Positions 47,151-57,780 of a DNA stretch of 64,000 nt are shown here, in pieces. The DNA is from Epiperipatus broadwayi (Eukaryota > Onychophora > Udeonychophora > Euonychophora > Peripatidae). The DNA lies in the NCBI GenBank assembly GCA_028023455.1, contig JAQFVV010012510.1:1428001-1492000 (forward strand), written 5' to 3'. Position 1 is the stretch's first letter. Every line of letters begins with the position of its first letter. The notes under the pieces were generated by a model. That model did no database searches, was not told where the DNA came from, and saw only the letters and a program-made list of their open reading frames with translations. The position numbers and the translations under genes were made by a program.

Positions 47151-47440
47151 TGTTGGACTATTTCCATCATTTGTGAGTGAATGTTGAATGTATAGAAAAA
47201 TTTAAACTTTATTTAAACTTTCCAAATACAAACAACTTGTTAGTAATAACACACAAATAGACAATACAGATTAGTAATTACACAACGTTTCGAGTAGTAT
47301 TATTCTCTACTCTTCTTCAGGTGTTGCTGGCCTATATACACAGTGACAATATTCGCTTAGAAGTTGAACTCGCACCTTTAGATTCTTGTATATCGAATTT
47401 AAGGCAAACGCTTTACCAACTGAGCTATCTAGAAATTGAG
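47151..47440 (-). repeat. FB4-related tRNA-like repeat, single arm
   Basis: GACTATTTCCATCATTTGTG, ACACAACGTTTCGAGTAGTA and CTCTTCTTCAGGTGTTGC match the left arm of the repeat at 26139-26806. Read on the minus strand, TAGCTCAGTTGGTAAAGCG (about 47409-47427) is a very good A box and GCGAGTTCAACTTC a B-box-like stretch about 45 bases later. The spacing is longer than in a normal tRNA. It is a SINE-like unit that is single here and doubled head-to-head at 26139. Confidence 0.7.
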
Positions 47441-47459
47441 AAATGAGAAGAATATGTTG

Positions 47460-47997
47460 GGAAATTAAAATAAATAACTATTAATTTGGATTAATTAATT
47501 ATTATTTAGTCAATATGAGATGTTAGTATGACAGTATATTAGTCTATATACATGTTTGATCCTTATCTACTCTTAGGTAGTTAAAAATTAAGAAATGGGG
47601 AATATAGGTTGGGAAATTAAAATAAATAATTATTAGTTTAAACCACTAAACATCATATGATTATCATTCTTTGGAATTAAACAAATTGTTTATAGAGAGA
47701 CAAAACTCTCCATACTGTGGTGCCACTCAGTGCAAGACTCCTCACTGATGAAAGCCACAAGCTAGAAACTATTCTGGGGATATTGGATGAGTAGGCACTA
47801 GATAGGAATTTTATGCATAAACCTTCCTGCATCCATTGATTACCCTGGTTTGCACTGAGTGGTGCTACTATATAGAGAGTTTTGCCTCTATGTAATTATT
47901 ACTTTGGGTTAATTAATTATTATTTTGTCAATATAAGGAGTTAATATGACAGTATATTAGTATATATATATACTTGATCCTTGTCTACTCTTGGATA
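47460..47997 (+). repeat. Tandem duplication of about 120 bp, second copy split by FB1
   Basis: GGGAAATTAAAATAAATAAC, TTAATTAATTATTATTTAG, GACAGTATATTAGT and CTTATCTACTCTTAGG (47460-47576) recur as GGGAAATTAAAATAAATAAT (47611 on) and, after the FB1 insert, TTAATTAATTATTATTTTG and CTTGTCTACTCTTGG (to about 47997). The duplication therefore predates the FB1 insertion. Confidence 0.8.
47640..47892 (+). mobile_element. FB1 foldback element, internally deleted, 253 bp
   Basis: Starts AAACCACTAAACATCATATG, then CAAAACTCTCCATACTGTGG, and ends AGAGAGTTTTGCCTCTATG. Flanking repeats TAATTATTAGTTT (47627-47639) and TAATTATTACTTT (47893-47905) differ at one of 13 positions. The neighbouring duplicate copy (47460 on) shows the uninterrupted site. 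Confidence 0.88.
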
Positions 47998-48000
47998 CAT

Positions 48001-49369
48001 TCTTTTTTTTTTCAATTTTAATAAAAATTATATACTATTAATTTGACATGAATGTATAGTTTATTTATACAGGTAGGCATAACTTATTTAATAATATAGG
48101 TTAAAATGTATACATAACAAATCAGATAATTGTGCTTCTGAGAGTCATAGATGTAGGTGACTCTCAGAATTTAGAAATAAGATAAAACAAGTGAAATAAT
48201 ATCAAATATACCTAAACACCAGGATGAAAAATTCAGGAATCCCAATTAATTGATATGAAACTGTTAAGGGTGAGACAGGCACTTTTTAAACACAAGCAGT
48301 GATATGTGATCCAGATATTGCATCAATTAGTAATATTAGGAATTAGACCATGAGTACTTATTTATGAGTTGTGGATAGAAATAATTCAATAAAATTGGGA
48401 GACATAAGAAACTTTAATAGGAAGTTCTGCACCACAAAGATTGGTGTAATCAATGATGAATATTTATAACTATTAAGCTATTTTGTAGTAATGTATTAAA
48501 TTTTAATAAATGGGTATTCATTATCAGATATTGGGTCTCTGAGAACCTGCAGATTAGAAAAACCCAAAATTATAGCTACAAAAAATTCAACATTTTTTAT
48601 TGTACACCCATATAAATCACTAGTTTAAAGAGATATTAATTACATGACTATTAGAACATTATATACATATATGCACATATTTTCCAACATTACATACTTT
48701 ATTGTTGGATTTATTTTAAAAGCTTCTACTTTATACCCAATGGTCTGATCCTCTATCTTTTTTGTTTACTTTTGACATTTATTTACTTCATTTCCCCAGT
48801 GCTTCTTCATATCATTAAACTTATGTTTAGACTTTTGAAATTTAAGCTTAAACGAAGGTCAAGTGAAAAACTGAAGAAAAACCTAAAACACATTAATTGT
48901 TGGAGATGAAGGTTTTATTGGGTTGTTCTTTCTGGAATGTCTGTGAATGCAATTCAGAAATTGAAAGCAACAGATATTTGTGTACCCAAGTACAAGTGCT
49001 AGTCAAAGCCAAAAATGCATGGAGGTCACCTTGACATGTTAAAAGTCATAGGTTAACTATAAAATTGAAAATTATGTAAAAACATATGGATGTTAATATA
49101 CAGTAAATCTTTTAACTAAAAGTATTCCTTGTCAAAGGCAATTAAATCATGACAACAAGTCTATACAAATTATCCAGACTATTTAAGAAATACATGTTTG
49201 TAGTATTCAAAATGGTCTAAATGAAGCATAGTCAGATCACGGGCCAGGCAAGTGGGTGTAAGCCTTCTCTATTATCTTTTAAAATGAAATTAAGTACTAC
49301 AAACTATCTTAAAAATCTAATTGGTCTTAAAACAAATTTGTCAGATTTTATATGTTTTGTTTCAGCACA
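48001..49369. other. AT-rich DNA, small hairpin only
   Basis: A short hairpin TCTGAGAGTCATAG ... GTGACTCTCAGA sits at about 48136-48168. No gene or larger repeat is recognised. Confidence 0.45.
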
Positions 49370-49575
<206 letters not shown>

Positions 49576-49585
49576 ATGTATATAG

Positions 49586-49920
49586 TTGAAATTGTAATAA
49601 GTGGAAATATCTGTTTAAATTTTCATATCATAAAACAAAGCCCTACTAGATCTTAATAGATAAGTAATTAATAAGATTAGAAATTGTAGACACGTTCTGC
49701 ATTCAAAAGTGTACGCTTTTCTATGCAGTCTCTTGATATATAGAGAGTAAAGTGCTACAGTATTTTTTTTTCATGTGTCAAAGCATTGGCCGGAGAGCGA
49801 ACCCAGAACAACTGCTTGTAAAACAGCTATGCTAACCACTCAACCACCAACACTTGACTACAGTATTTATTTACGGCATAAGGGAAGAAAGTTTGCAACT
49901 TTTCACAATTCCTTATAAAT
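49586..49920 (-). repeat. FB3 foldback-family copy, interrupted by a SINE
   Basis: Read on the minus strand, CTTCCCTTATGCCGTAAATA, ACTCTCTATATATCAAGAG and AAAGCGTACACTTTTGAATG match 50025-50115 (CTTATGCCCGTAAATAAATA, TATATATCAAGAGATTGCAT, AAAGTGTACATTTTTAAATG). The SINE at 49766-49857 is inserted in it. Confidence 0.72.
49766..49857 (-). mobile_element. tRNA-Gly-derived SINE, copy C
   Basis: The minus strand reads GGTTGAGTGGTTAGCATAGC, then a B box (GGGTTCGCTCTCC), ending in TTTGACACATG and an A run. A perfect 11-bp target duplication CTACAGTATTT flanks it (49755-49765 and 49858-49868). The anticodon arm is altered (TTTACAAGCAG). Confidence 0.87.
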
Positions 49921-49949
49921 AATAGACTATTCCACCATTCAGTCGGATG

Positions 49950-50250
49950 TAATAAATTTATAATTTTTTAACAGATGGAAATATTTGAAATAGCGATATG
50001 TGGAAATATCTGCTTGAATTTTCTTTCCTTATGCCCGTAAATAAATACTGTATTGCTTTAATCTCTTTATATATCAAGAGATTGCATACGAAAGTGTACA
50101 TTTTTAAATGCAGGGATTGTATACAGTTTGTTATTTTTATTATTTACTCTCAATTAACATCTGACAGTGATTTTTATCATATGAAAATTCAAACAGACAT
50201 TTCCACATATTCTAACTTCAAACATTTCCATCTGTTAAAAAATTATAAAT
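49950..50250 (+). repeat. FB3 foldback element
   Basis: The left arm TTATAATTTTTTAACAGATG, GGAAATATTTGAA and TATGTGGAAATATCTG pairs with the right arm CATTTCCACATATTC, CAAACATTTCCATCTG and TTAAAAAATTATAAA. Length is about 300 bp, with the loop near 50100. The open frame 49998-50369 crosses it and has no family signature. Confidence 0.8.
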
Positions 50251-50388
50251 ATATATATATACACACAGTTAAAACCCTGATTAATTATTTTCCCCCCAAA
50301 AAGCTAACAAAAACTATATTTATTCTATTTCAAGTTCCATCATCTATTATAAGCATGAATAATCAATAGATACTAAATGTTAATCTTT

Positions 50389-50500
50389 TTTTTTTTCTAA
50401 TGCCAAAGCATCGGCGGTCGAAAAGCGAATCCGCAACAACTGTCTGCAAGCAATTGCTTGCAAGGCAGCTGCGCTGATCTCTTGGCTACCAATGCTTGAC
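50389..50500 (-). mobile_element. tRNA-derived SINE, copy D
   Basis: The minus strand reads TTGGTAGCCAAGAGATCAGC, a B box (GGATTCGCTTTTC), then GATGCTTTGGCATTAG and an A run. It carries an internal duplication of the anticodon-arm word TTGCAAGCA. A perfect 13-bp target duplication AATGTTAATCTTT flanks it (50376-50388 and 50501-50513). Confidence 0.85.
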
Positions 50501-50513
50501 AATGTTAATCTTT

Positions 50514-52028
50514 ATTCAGTCATACTCAATGCTGTCCTATCTATATGTCATGACTAACAATTTTTGGATGTGGATATAGTGTCTGTGGATTTTTTTGATC
50601 TATAACAATCTTTTATTTTTTTATTATTATTAAAATACCAGCTTGAAATTCAAAAATATCTTAATGTTTTGAATCTAAACCAACTTTTTTTGCACAGTGA
50701 TAAAAATATGACACTACTTCAGTACTATATATTTTAATTGCAGGTACCTTTATTTTTTGGCCAGGGTTGGCATTAAACCAAACAAACATCATATGATGTT
50801 AGTTACTCAGAGTACTTCAGTTTTATTATCTACTGTAAGCTTGAGCAATCAATAGCTGCTGAATGCTACTGCCTATTAAGTTATTATCCCTTGCTCTTCC
50901 GTCTATACCCTCCCCCCCCAACCTAAATAGGATGCACTGTATACAGATTTAGTAAAACCTACCCGCCTGCATCTCTTAATTATTCAAGTATACAGAAGAT
51001 TGTAGAACTGGATTAGTGTGAATATGAGTTTTTGTCTGAAAAGCATTATGGAAACTGAGATCATGTAATGTTTATCTGGTTTTATACCAATCTGGAATAA
51101 AACAGTACATGTGGAAAAGAATAGCCATTGAAAATTAGATACCAATTTAACGATCTTACTGAAATATAATGTGTGTATGCATATAACTTTGATATCATAA
51201 TAATTACATTTAGTATTTTATATTTTTATTTATAACAATTTTAACTTTAATTTTAAAAATAATAACATATAATGAAAAGATCATTACAATCACAATTCAA
51301 GATTTTACATCTCTTAAAAAAATTGCAAGACCTTCTTTACTGAGAAAGTCTTTGATTGATATTTGTTCCATGCAAAGTTTATTGTCTCAATTTAAAGTAT
51401 AATTATCTAAGTCATAAAAGGCATTCACATTGCTGTCATGGGAGATTTTACTTGCATCAATGCTTTGTGAGTCTCGGCAGAGTTTGGCATTATTTTAAAG
51501 TCATCATCTTTTTCTTCTCTTTATTTTATTTAATAAAGTAATAGATATTATATTGTAATAAGAATAAAATAATAACAGAAAAAATACCACAATAAAATAT
51601 TAAACTATGATGAATTTTAGTTCACACTGAAAAATTTAAAATAAATAAAAATGGACAGCAAGCATTCGCATTATTGGAATCGGTAAGATCAGAAGGCTAA
51701 AAATAAGGTTCATCATTTTAAATAATTTTACAAAGAAAAAAAAACTACTCATGCAGAAGAATATTGCATAGAATCATTATTTCTCAATGATAAATGTGAT
51801 AAAATAATAATTTGAGGAATGGTGAAACTTATTAAAAATAATGTTATTTATGTAGAACTAATTCCGAGATCAAGCCCCCCACCCTTTACTCAGACGAAAT
51901 ATACAGGAAAATGAAGATAACCAGAACAATGCAGTGAAATTCTGATACTATATTAAAAAGTTGATTTTTTTTCTTCTGCGCTGTTTTACATGTAGATTTT
52001 ACTTACCAGTGTTTTTGTTTATATCGTG
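50514..52028. other. AT-rich DNA with a possible diverged FB1 relative
   Basis: TTAAACCAAACAAACATC with ATATGATG (50773 on) and GATCATGTAATGTTTATCTG (51058 on) look like inverted copies of the FB1 tail, enclosing about 310 bp (50773-51083). The interior does not clearly match FB1. No gene is recognised in the remainder. Confidence 0.35.
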
Positions 52029-52150
52029 TTTCCCCGAAAATAAGATCTAACCAGAAAATAAGCTCTGGCATGCTATTTCAGGGTGCTTATAATATAAGCC
52101 CTCCTCCAAATGTAAATCCTAGTTAAGATCATCAGACGCATTGAATTATA
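52029..52150 (+). mobile_element. MITE-like fragment with GTTTCCCCGAAAATAAG terminus
   Basis: GTGTTTCCCCGAAAATAAGA, ACCAGAAAATAAGCTCTGG, AATATAAGCCCTCCTCCAAA and CATCAGACGCATTGAA follow the pattern of a small non-autonomous DNA element with this terminus that I know to recur in unrelated animals. A second piece of the same kind lies at 55524-55606. The superfamily is not assigned. Confidence 0.6.
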
Positions 52151-52499
52151 AAGTAATTGATGTATAAATAAATATTGTTGACATTAATGCTTCAGGTAAA
52201 TGGTAGGATAAATTAAATGTTTTTTTTTTTTTTTGTATTTTCTGTTAATTATTTTCAATGTATTCTATCTGTGTAAAAAAAATTTTTTATCTATCACAAG
52301 TTAGTATATTAGATAATTTATCATTTCATTTATATATTTTTAGATATTTATTTATATTTAATATTTCGATTTAAAATGCTCGGTTTAGTTTTACAATTTC
52401 ATCACGTTAGCTGTTAAATATTCAAGATAATAAAAAAAATTAGTTCGATTTCTTAAATATTTTTTTTCTTCCTAAAAAATTATATATTTTATTATATAT
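52151..52499. other. AT-rich DNA, nothing recognised
   Basis: T- and A-rich sequence upstream of the RTE element. No 5' leader of the LINE could be separated from it. Confidence 0.4.
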
Positions 52500-52507
52500 T
52501 TTGTAAA

Positions 52508-55045
52508 ATGATACGGAAAAGAGTTGAAAATGATATAAGAAAGTATAACTGTGAACTAGCAAGGAAAGCTGTAGAAGAAAATAAAAGTCTCAGGAATGTA
52601 AAACAACATTTTGGTGTTGGTAGGAAATTTATATCTGCAATAAGAAAAAAGATGGAATTATTACTAAAAAGAGAGATGACATTATGAAATGGGTAGAAGA
52701 CTTTTATCAAGAATTATGTAGTAATAAAGAACAAGTACCTCCTATTTCTATTACATCTTCTGAATTGCCCAGAATTTTAAATGAAGAAGTGAAACATTCA
52801 ATTAAATGTATGAAGAAAGGAAAGGCTCCAGGTAATGGTGGAATTATAATTGATATATTAAAAGAAGCAGGTGAAGAAATAGAATTTTCTTTAGCAAAGT
52901 TATATACCAAATGTCTAAATGATAAAGATGTACCAGATGATTGGAAGAATACAGTAATAATATTAATATTTAAAAAAGGTGATAAAGAAGATATTAGAAA
53001 TTACAGACCTATCAGCCTTTTATCAGTTTTATACAAAATTTTTACCAAGATAATTATAACTTGTTTACAAAGAACATTGGATTTCCACCAACCAAGGGAA
53101 CAAGCTGGATTTAAAAGTGGTTTTAGTACAGTAGATCATATCCAGGTATTGAGAGAAGTTATAGAAAGGACAAATGAATATGAGTTGCCATTATGTTTTG
53201 GATTTGTAGATTATGAAAAGGCATTTGATTCTATAAACATTTCTTCAGTGATTAAATCATTGGATCATCAAGATTTAGATCCAGGAATTTTAAAGAATAT
53301 TTATAAAAATGCAACAGCAACTATGAGATTACATAATGATACTGGGAAAGTCAACATTGAGAAAGGTGTAAGATAAGGTGACTCTATATCTCCAAAACTG
53401 TTTACAGCAGTGTTGCAAGAAGTATCTTGTGGATTAAAATGGGGAACTAAAGGAGTGAAAGTAAATGGAGATTATTTAAGTCATTTAGATTTTGCAGATG
53501 ATATAGTTGATTTTGCAAATAATGCTTCAGAGCTGCAGAAAATGTTGCAGGAGTTATCAGATGAAAATAGGAAAGTAGGACTAAAGATACATGTTAAAAA
53601 GACTAAAGTAATGTTTAATCGATTTGCTTAAAATATGAAAATAAAGATTGATTATGATGAAGTAAAAGAAGTTAACAGTTACAAATACCTTGGTCAGATT
53701 ATTAATACAGATGGAAACATAATGGATGAAGTTAATCATAGAATTAAACTTGGTTGGAGTGCTTTTGGTAGAAATAACTTGATACTAAAAGGAAATATGC
53801 CTATGTTTTTGAAAAGGAAGGTTTTTAACAAATGTGTTTTACCAGTTTTTACTTATGGATCTGAGACTTGGATACTTAATAGAAGAGCAATACAGAGACT
53901 CCAGACCGCTCAAAGAAGTATGGAGAGATGCATGTTAAACCATTAAGCATCACATGATCACATTTCCTATACTAGCACATCAATTGTTGATAAACAGAGC
54001 AAAACTCTCCATACAGTATTGCCACATGTGCTAAACAGAATAATCAATGGATGCCAGAAGGCTTGTGCATAAAATCCCTATCTAATGCCTACTCATCCAA
54101 TATCCCCAGACTAGTTTCTGGCTTGTGGCCTTCGTCAGTGAGGAGCTTTGGATCTGAGAGCACTGCACCTAGATCTTAGGATATAATGCAACCCTCTAGC
54201 AACCACCTTTTATCTCTACTTAACTACAAAACTATGAGAATGAAAACACAAAAAATATTTTCAATCTAAGCTCAATAGCTTATATAGTCATATGGGTCTG
54301 AACTCAGTTCAGCACCCATATATTTTGGTGTCTTTGGCTCTTTTACAACCATAACCACCACTATCCTATTAGGCAGGATTGGTGTTAAATCATTAAGCAT
54401 CACATGATCACATTTCCTATACTAGCACATTAATTGTTGATAAACAGAGCAAAACTCTCCATACAGTATTGCCACCTGTGCTAAACAGAGTAATCAATGG
54501 ATGCCAGAGGGTTGTGTTAGATCCTAAGATCTAGATGCAGTGCTCTCAGATTCAAAGCTCCTCACTGATGAAGGCCACAAGCCAGAAACTAGTCTGGGGA
54601 TATTGGATGAGTAGGCATTAGATAGGAATTTTATGCATAAGCCTTCTGGCATCCATTGATTACTCTGTTTAGTACAGGTGGTAATACTGTATGGAGAGTT
54701 TTGCTATGTTTATTAGAGATGCATGTTGCGAGTAATAAGAAGAGATCGAAAATGCAATGTATGGGTAAGAGAACAAACAGGTGTTACTGACCTCATTGAA
54801 AAATTAAAAGATTGAACTGTAGTTGGGATGGACATATTGTTAGAAGAGATGATAATAGATGGACAATTGAAATTTTAATCCGGATTCCAAGAGATTGTAA
54901 AAGACCTAGAAAGAGACCACATGTGAGATGGATGGATGAAATAAGAAAGTGTGTATGGGTGATGTGGAGAAGAGAAGCTAAAGTTTGGAGAAGATGGATT
55001 AAACTTGGAGAGACCTTCATCCTGCAGTGGATTGATAATGCTTGA
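52508..55045 (+). pseudogene. RTE reverse transcriptase (broken)
   Basis: A linker frame begins at 52508 (MIRKRVENDIRKYN), and a frame change near 52650 leads into the main frame (52684 on). Motifs in order are KGKAPGNGGI, NYRPISLLSVLYKIF (53000-53042), VDYEKAFDSI (palm A, about 53206-53235), and GVR-stop-GDSISP. In that last motif the usual Gln codon CAA is TAA at 53374-53376. FADDIV (catalytic, 53491-53508) and SYKYLGQII follow. A second TAA lies at 53629-53631. After the FB1 insert the frame resumes at 54728 and, past another frame change near 54830, reads DNRWTIEILIRIPRD and KRPHVRWMDEI, the classic RTE tail. The RT core carries only two stops, so it is a fairly young copy. Confidence 0.87.
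53937..54714 (+). mobile_element. FB1 composite element, 778 bp, two left ends
   Basis: A perfect 13-bp direct repeat AGAGATGCATGTT (53924-53936 and 54715-54727) flanks the whole unit inside the RTE coding frame. The first part (53937 to about 54235) has the tail, the left arm and the centre. A second tail plus left end starts at about 54386 (AATCATTAAGCATCACATGA) and runs to the right arm ending GGAGAGTTTTGCTATGTTTA. Both tail copies share derived words (CACATTTCCTATACTAGCAC), so they are close sisters. Only the outer junction shows the duplication. Confidence 0.88.
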
Positions 55046-55194
55046 TGATGATGATATTTTTCCATTATAATGGAAGCATTTAAGTTTTTATTTAAGTTAA
55101 ATCATCAATCTTTCTCGTAAAAAAAGTTTTTAAAAGGAATACAAACATTTTCTGAATTTTTTGTTGTTTTTGTGTACAAAACCATTTTGTGAAA

Positions 55195-55282
55195 TGTTGA
55201 TGGCCTTGTGGTTAGCATAGCTGCTTTCCAAGCAGCTAACCCGGGTTCGCTTCCCGTTCAACGCTTTGACACATGAAAAAAA
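55195..55282 (+). mobile_element. tRNA-Gly-derived SINE, copy E
   Basis: TGTTGATGGCCTTGTGGTTA, CTGCTTTCCAAGCAG (anticodon arm with TCC), CCCGGGTTCGCTTCCCG (T arm), then AACGCTTTGACACATGAAAA. The tRNA-like fold is the best preserved of the five, but the 3' tail marks it as a SINE. No clear target duplication was found. Confidence 0.82.
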
Positions 55283-55523
55283 TTTTTTTTTTACCTATAA
55301 CAATTATTGTTCCTTCTTGCAAGCATTCACTTGGATTTAATGGTAAATTTAAATGGAATAATATTCTGATCACCAGATAAGATGAATACAAAAAAAGAAC
55401 TATTGCAGTGAGTACAAAAAAAATAATTGTGGGGGAGGAGGGCTTCCTGGAGTAAAAGTTTCACAACTTTCTGTAAAGAAAACTCCTTGAATAAATGTAC
55501 ATTTATGTATTTGAAAAAAAATA

Positions 55524-55606
55524 TGACATTCCCTGAAAATAAGCCATGTAGTGAATTTTAGAATAAAAATTAATACAAGATCTGGTCTTCTTGTCAGGGG
55601 AACATG
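55524..55606 (-). mobile_element. MITE-like fragment, second copy of the 52029 type
   Basis: TTCCCTGAAAATAAGCCATG, TGAATTTTAGAATAAAAATT, AATACAAGATCTGGTCTTCT and GTCAGGGGAAC look like one end of the same short DNA element family as 52029-52150. Confidence 0.5.
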
Positions 55607-56933
55607 GAATGCATATTGTACTGAGTGGTGCAAATATTTATATTGTGCAAATAAGATTTTAATTAAATTCTGTATCCCCCCCCCAAAAAAAAAAAAATTA
55701 CTCTAGAAAAAATGTATAAATGAATTGTCAAGTAAATTACCTTAGTTTATATAAAGAGTTCAAAATTTTTGATGTGCAGAGTCGGGTGCATTTTCAGTCA
55801 ATTTGGTACCGAAGTTGTAAACTGTAGTATGCAGTCAAAAGCTGTCGATCAACAATGAAGAGGAATATAGCTGGTAAATATTTTGACATCTAAAATGGAT
55901 TTTAATAACATTCATCTACATGAAAATTGGACAAAAGAAAGTTTTAGTAAAATATCAGAGAATTTTATTGAATCCTTGCCGAATGATTTATTTAATTCAT
56001 TTAAGTGATAGATCATTTAAGCATTCTAGCAATAACTGACTTTAACTGCTGTTTGTATCATTTTCTGAAAGATCTTTTATATCATGCACTAAATATGCAT
56101 ATCATATGGGGTTTGATTTAGCTTGTCTGTTGTATGATATGCTAAAGAAGAATCATAAGTAAAACTGGTAAAAAATTTAAAAAATGTGCATTTGTGTAAA
56201 GTCAATCATATCTACCATAGGTACTCATCTTATACCTAAAGACGCCATGCTATGGCATGGTTTTCATGCTAAAACACATAAAAATGCTGTTTTCGCGGCC
56301 GACACATTCGAATCCGCATTTTCTATAATACAACTTTTTTGTTGTGCTACAGAATGCAGACCGCTATGTCGCATCGCAGTACAGCATGTATGTCGCTAAG
56401 CAGCTATTACATTTTCTGAATTTGCACAGTTTATAAAATAATTACGTTTTGATGAGAGAGTTTGTATTTGAATTGTATTGAAATGTTGTTTTCATTGGAT
56501 TTTTTTATTATTTTAAACTATTGAAATGTTCAGATTTTTTAAAACAATAATTATAAGACTTTTAACAACGTACTGTATTGAAACTTTATTTGGGTAAATG
56601 TTAAATATCTATGTTTTTATTGAGTTGCAATTAGGTAACGTTTCAAGTAACGTACTGTTAGTAACATTCCACGAGGCAAAGAAGATTCTACCATCTGTAT
56701 ATTTTTGAAGTAAAAAAGAGCGGTATGAAAAAAATATCCAGTAAGAAAAGTCCAAATATACAGGTTTTTTTGTAAATTTAATAAAAAGCAAATATTATAA
56801 ACATGTTTAATAAGTAAAGAAGACATTTGTATGTGTTTGTTGTTGTTTAAAAAAGTTTGAGTTTCTTTCTTCTGTCCGAGTACGGTTACGATTTTGAATT
56901 TTTTTATTTTAGCATTACAAACAAACAGAACAC
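55607..56933. other. AT-rich DNA with one GC-richer patch
   Basis: About 56200-56400 is less AT-rich (GTTTTCGCGGCCGACACATT) and holds an open frame of 71 codons without a family signature or splice context. I do not call it a gene. Poly-C and poly-A runs lie near 55677-55697. Confidence 0.4.
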
Positions 56934-57032
56934 TAACCCTAAACCTAACCCTTAACTAACCCTAAAACTAACCCTAATACTAACCCTAAAACTAACCCTA
57001 AACCTAACCCTAAACTAACCCTAAATCTAACC
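56934..57032. repeat. Interstitial telomere-like array (AACCCT-rich)
   Basis: Nine or so ACTAACCCTAAA-type units in about 100 bases, with variants such as CTAACCCTTAACTAACCC. The strand shown is C-rich. It resembles the animal telomere repeat (TTAGGG on the other strand) with insertions, so it is degenerate and internal to the chromosome. Confidence 0.85.
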
Positions 57033-57077
57033 ATAACAACTTTTACTTTTATTACGATTATTATTTTTTAGTTAAAC

Positions 57078-57235
57078 AACAACAAAAAAAGTCGTAACAC
57101 AAGTAAAAAAATATCCGATAGAAAATTGATAAAAAAAAAAAAAGCCATAACACAAGTAAAAAAATATCCGATAGAAAATGTATAAAAAAAAGCCGTAACA
57201 CAATTAAAAAAATATACGATAGAAAAACACGAATC
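57078..57235. repeat. Tandem repeat, about 50-bp unit, three copies
   Basis: Each unit has an A run, then GTCGTAACACAAGT or GCCATAACACAAGT or GCCGTAACACAATT, then AAAAAAATATCCGATAGAAA. It lies 45 bases after the telomere-like array. Confidence 0.9.
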
Positions 57236-57780
57236 AACTTTTAATTTATTGATTTTATTTTACATTTATTATTATCATTTAAATTGTATATGTTAAGAAA
57301 AAATAATATTTATAAAAGACGATTTTGTTGTTTTTATTTTTGCATTACGAAAAAGCACAGAAAAATTATTAAAATCAACGGCCCATGAATGTTCATATTT
57401 TATAGTTTTAGCGTGAAAACGGCGCCATCCAACGGGATCTTTATCTATAATACAAGCACCCTACCATCAAATAAGCTGTTAGAGCATTTTAACCACAATT
57501 GGGAAATTATATTAATTTCTATTTATGCAAGTAAAAGGGTGATTAATCTGCATTTTACACTTTATTTAAAAGTGAAATTAATTACAATCAATTAGACAAA
57601 GAGCTATATTGTTCAAAATTCACAAATTAAGGATTTTATAAGAGTAACTTTCCAAAATTGTGATGCATCATAAACTATTACTACAAATATTAGGTAGTAA
57701 TAAGCACATTCTGATCATACAAGTTTTTCATATGCTTAAATGGTTAGATATACTATTAAAAAAGGACATATTGTATTATT
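57236..57780. other. AT-rich DNA, nothing recognised
   Basis: No exon, RNA or repeat recognised. Confidence 0.45.

Larger units (their letters stand above)
52500..55057 (+). mobile_element. RTE-type LINE, 5'-truncated, split by FB1
   Basis: Contains the EN-RT linker, the full reverse transcriptase and the Arg-rich C-terminus, then a short GATGATGATGA 3' end, typical of RTE-clade elements. The endonuclease half is missing, so it is 5'-truncated near 52500. The FB1 composite (53937-54714) interrupts the coding region. Without the insert the element would be about 1.8 kb. Decayed relatives lie at 11640-13740 and 35111-35330. Confidence 0.85.

Noticed and set aside
49998-50369. 123-codon frame
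   Set aside because: It runs across the FB3 foldback arms and has no protein-family signature.
55195-55282. A functional tRNA-Gly gene
   Set aside because: The cloverleaf is better preserved than in the other copies, but the SINE-specific TTTGACACATG plus A tail is present and the acceptor stem has mismatches.
56184-56399. 71-codon frame in a GC-richer patch
   Set aside because: No recognisable domain, no splice context, and composition alone is not enough to call a gene.
56934-57235. A true chromosome end or a CRISPR-like array
   Set aside because: Unique sequence continues on both sides, units are degenerate, and the 50-bp repeat has no spacer structure.
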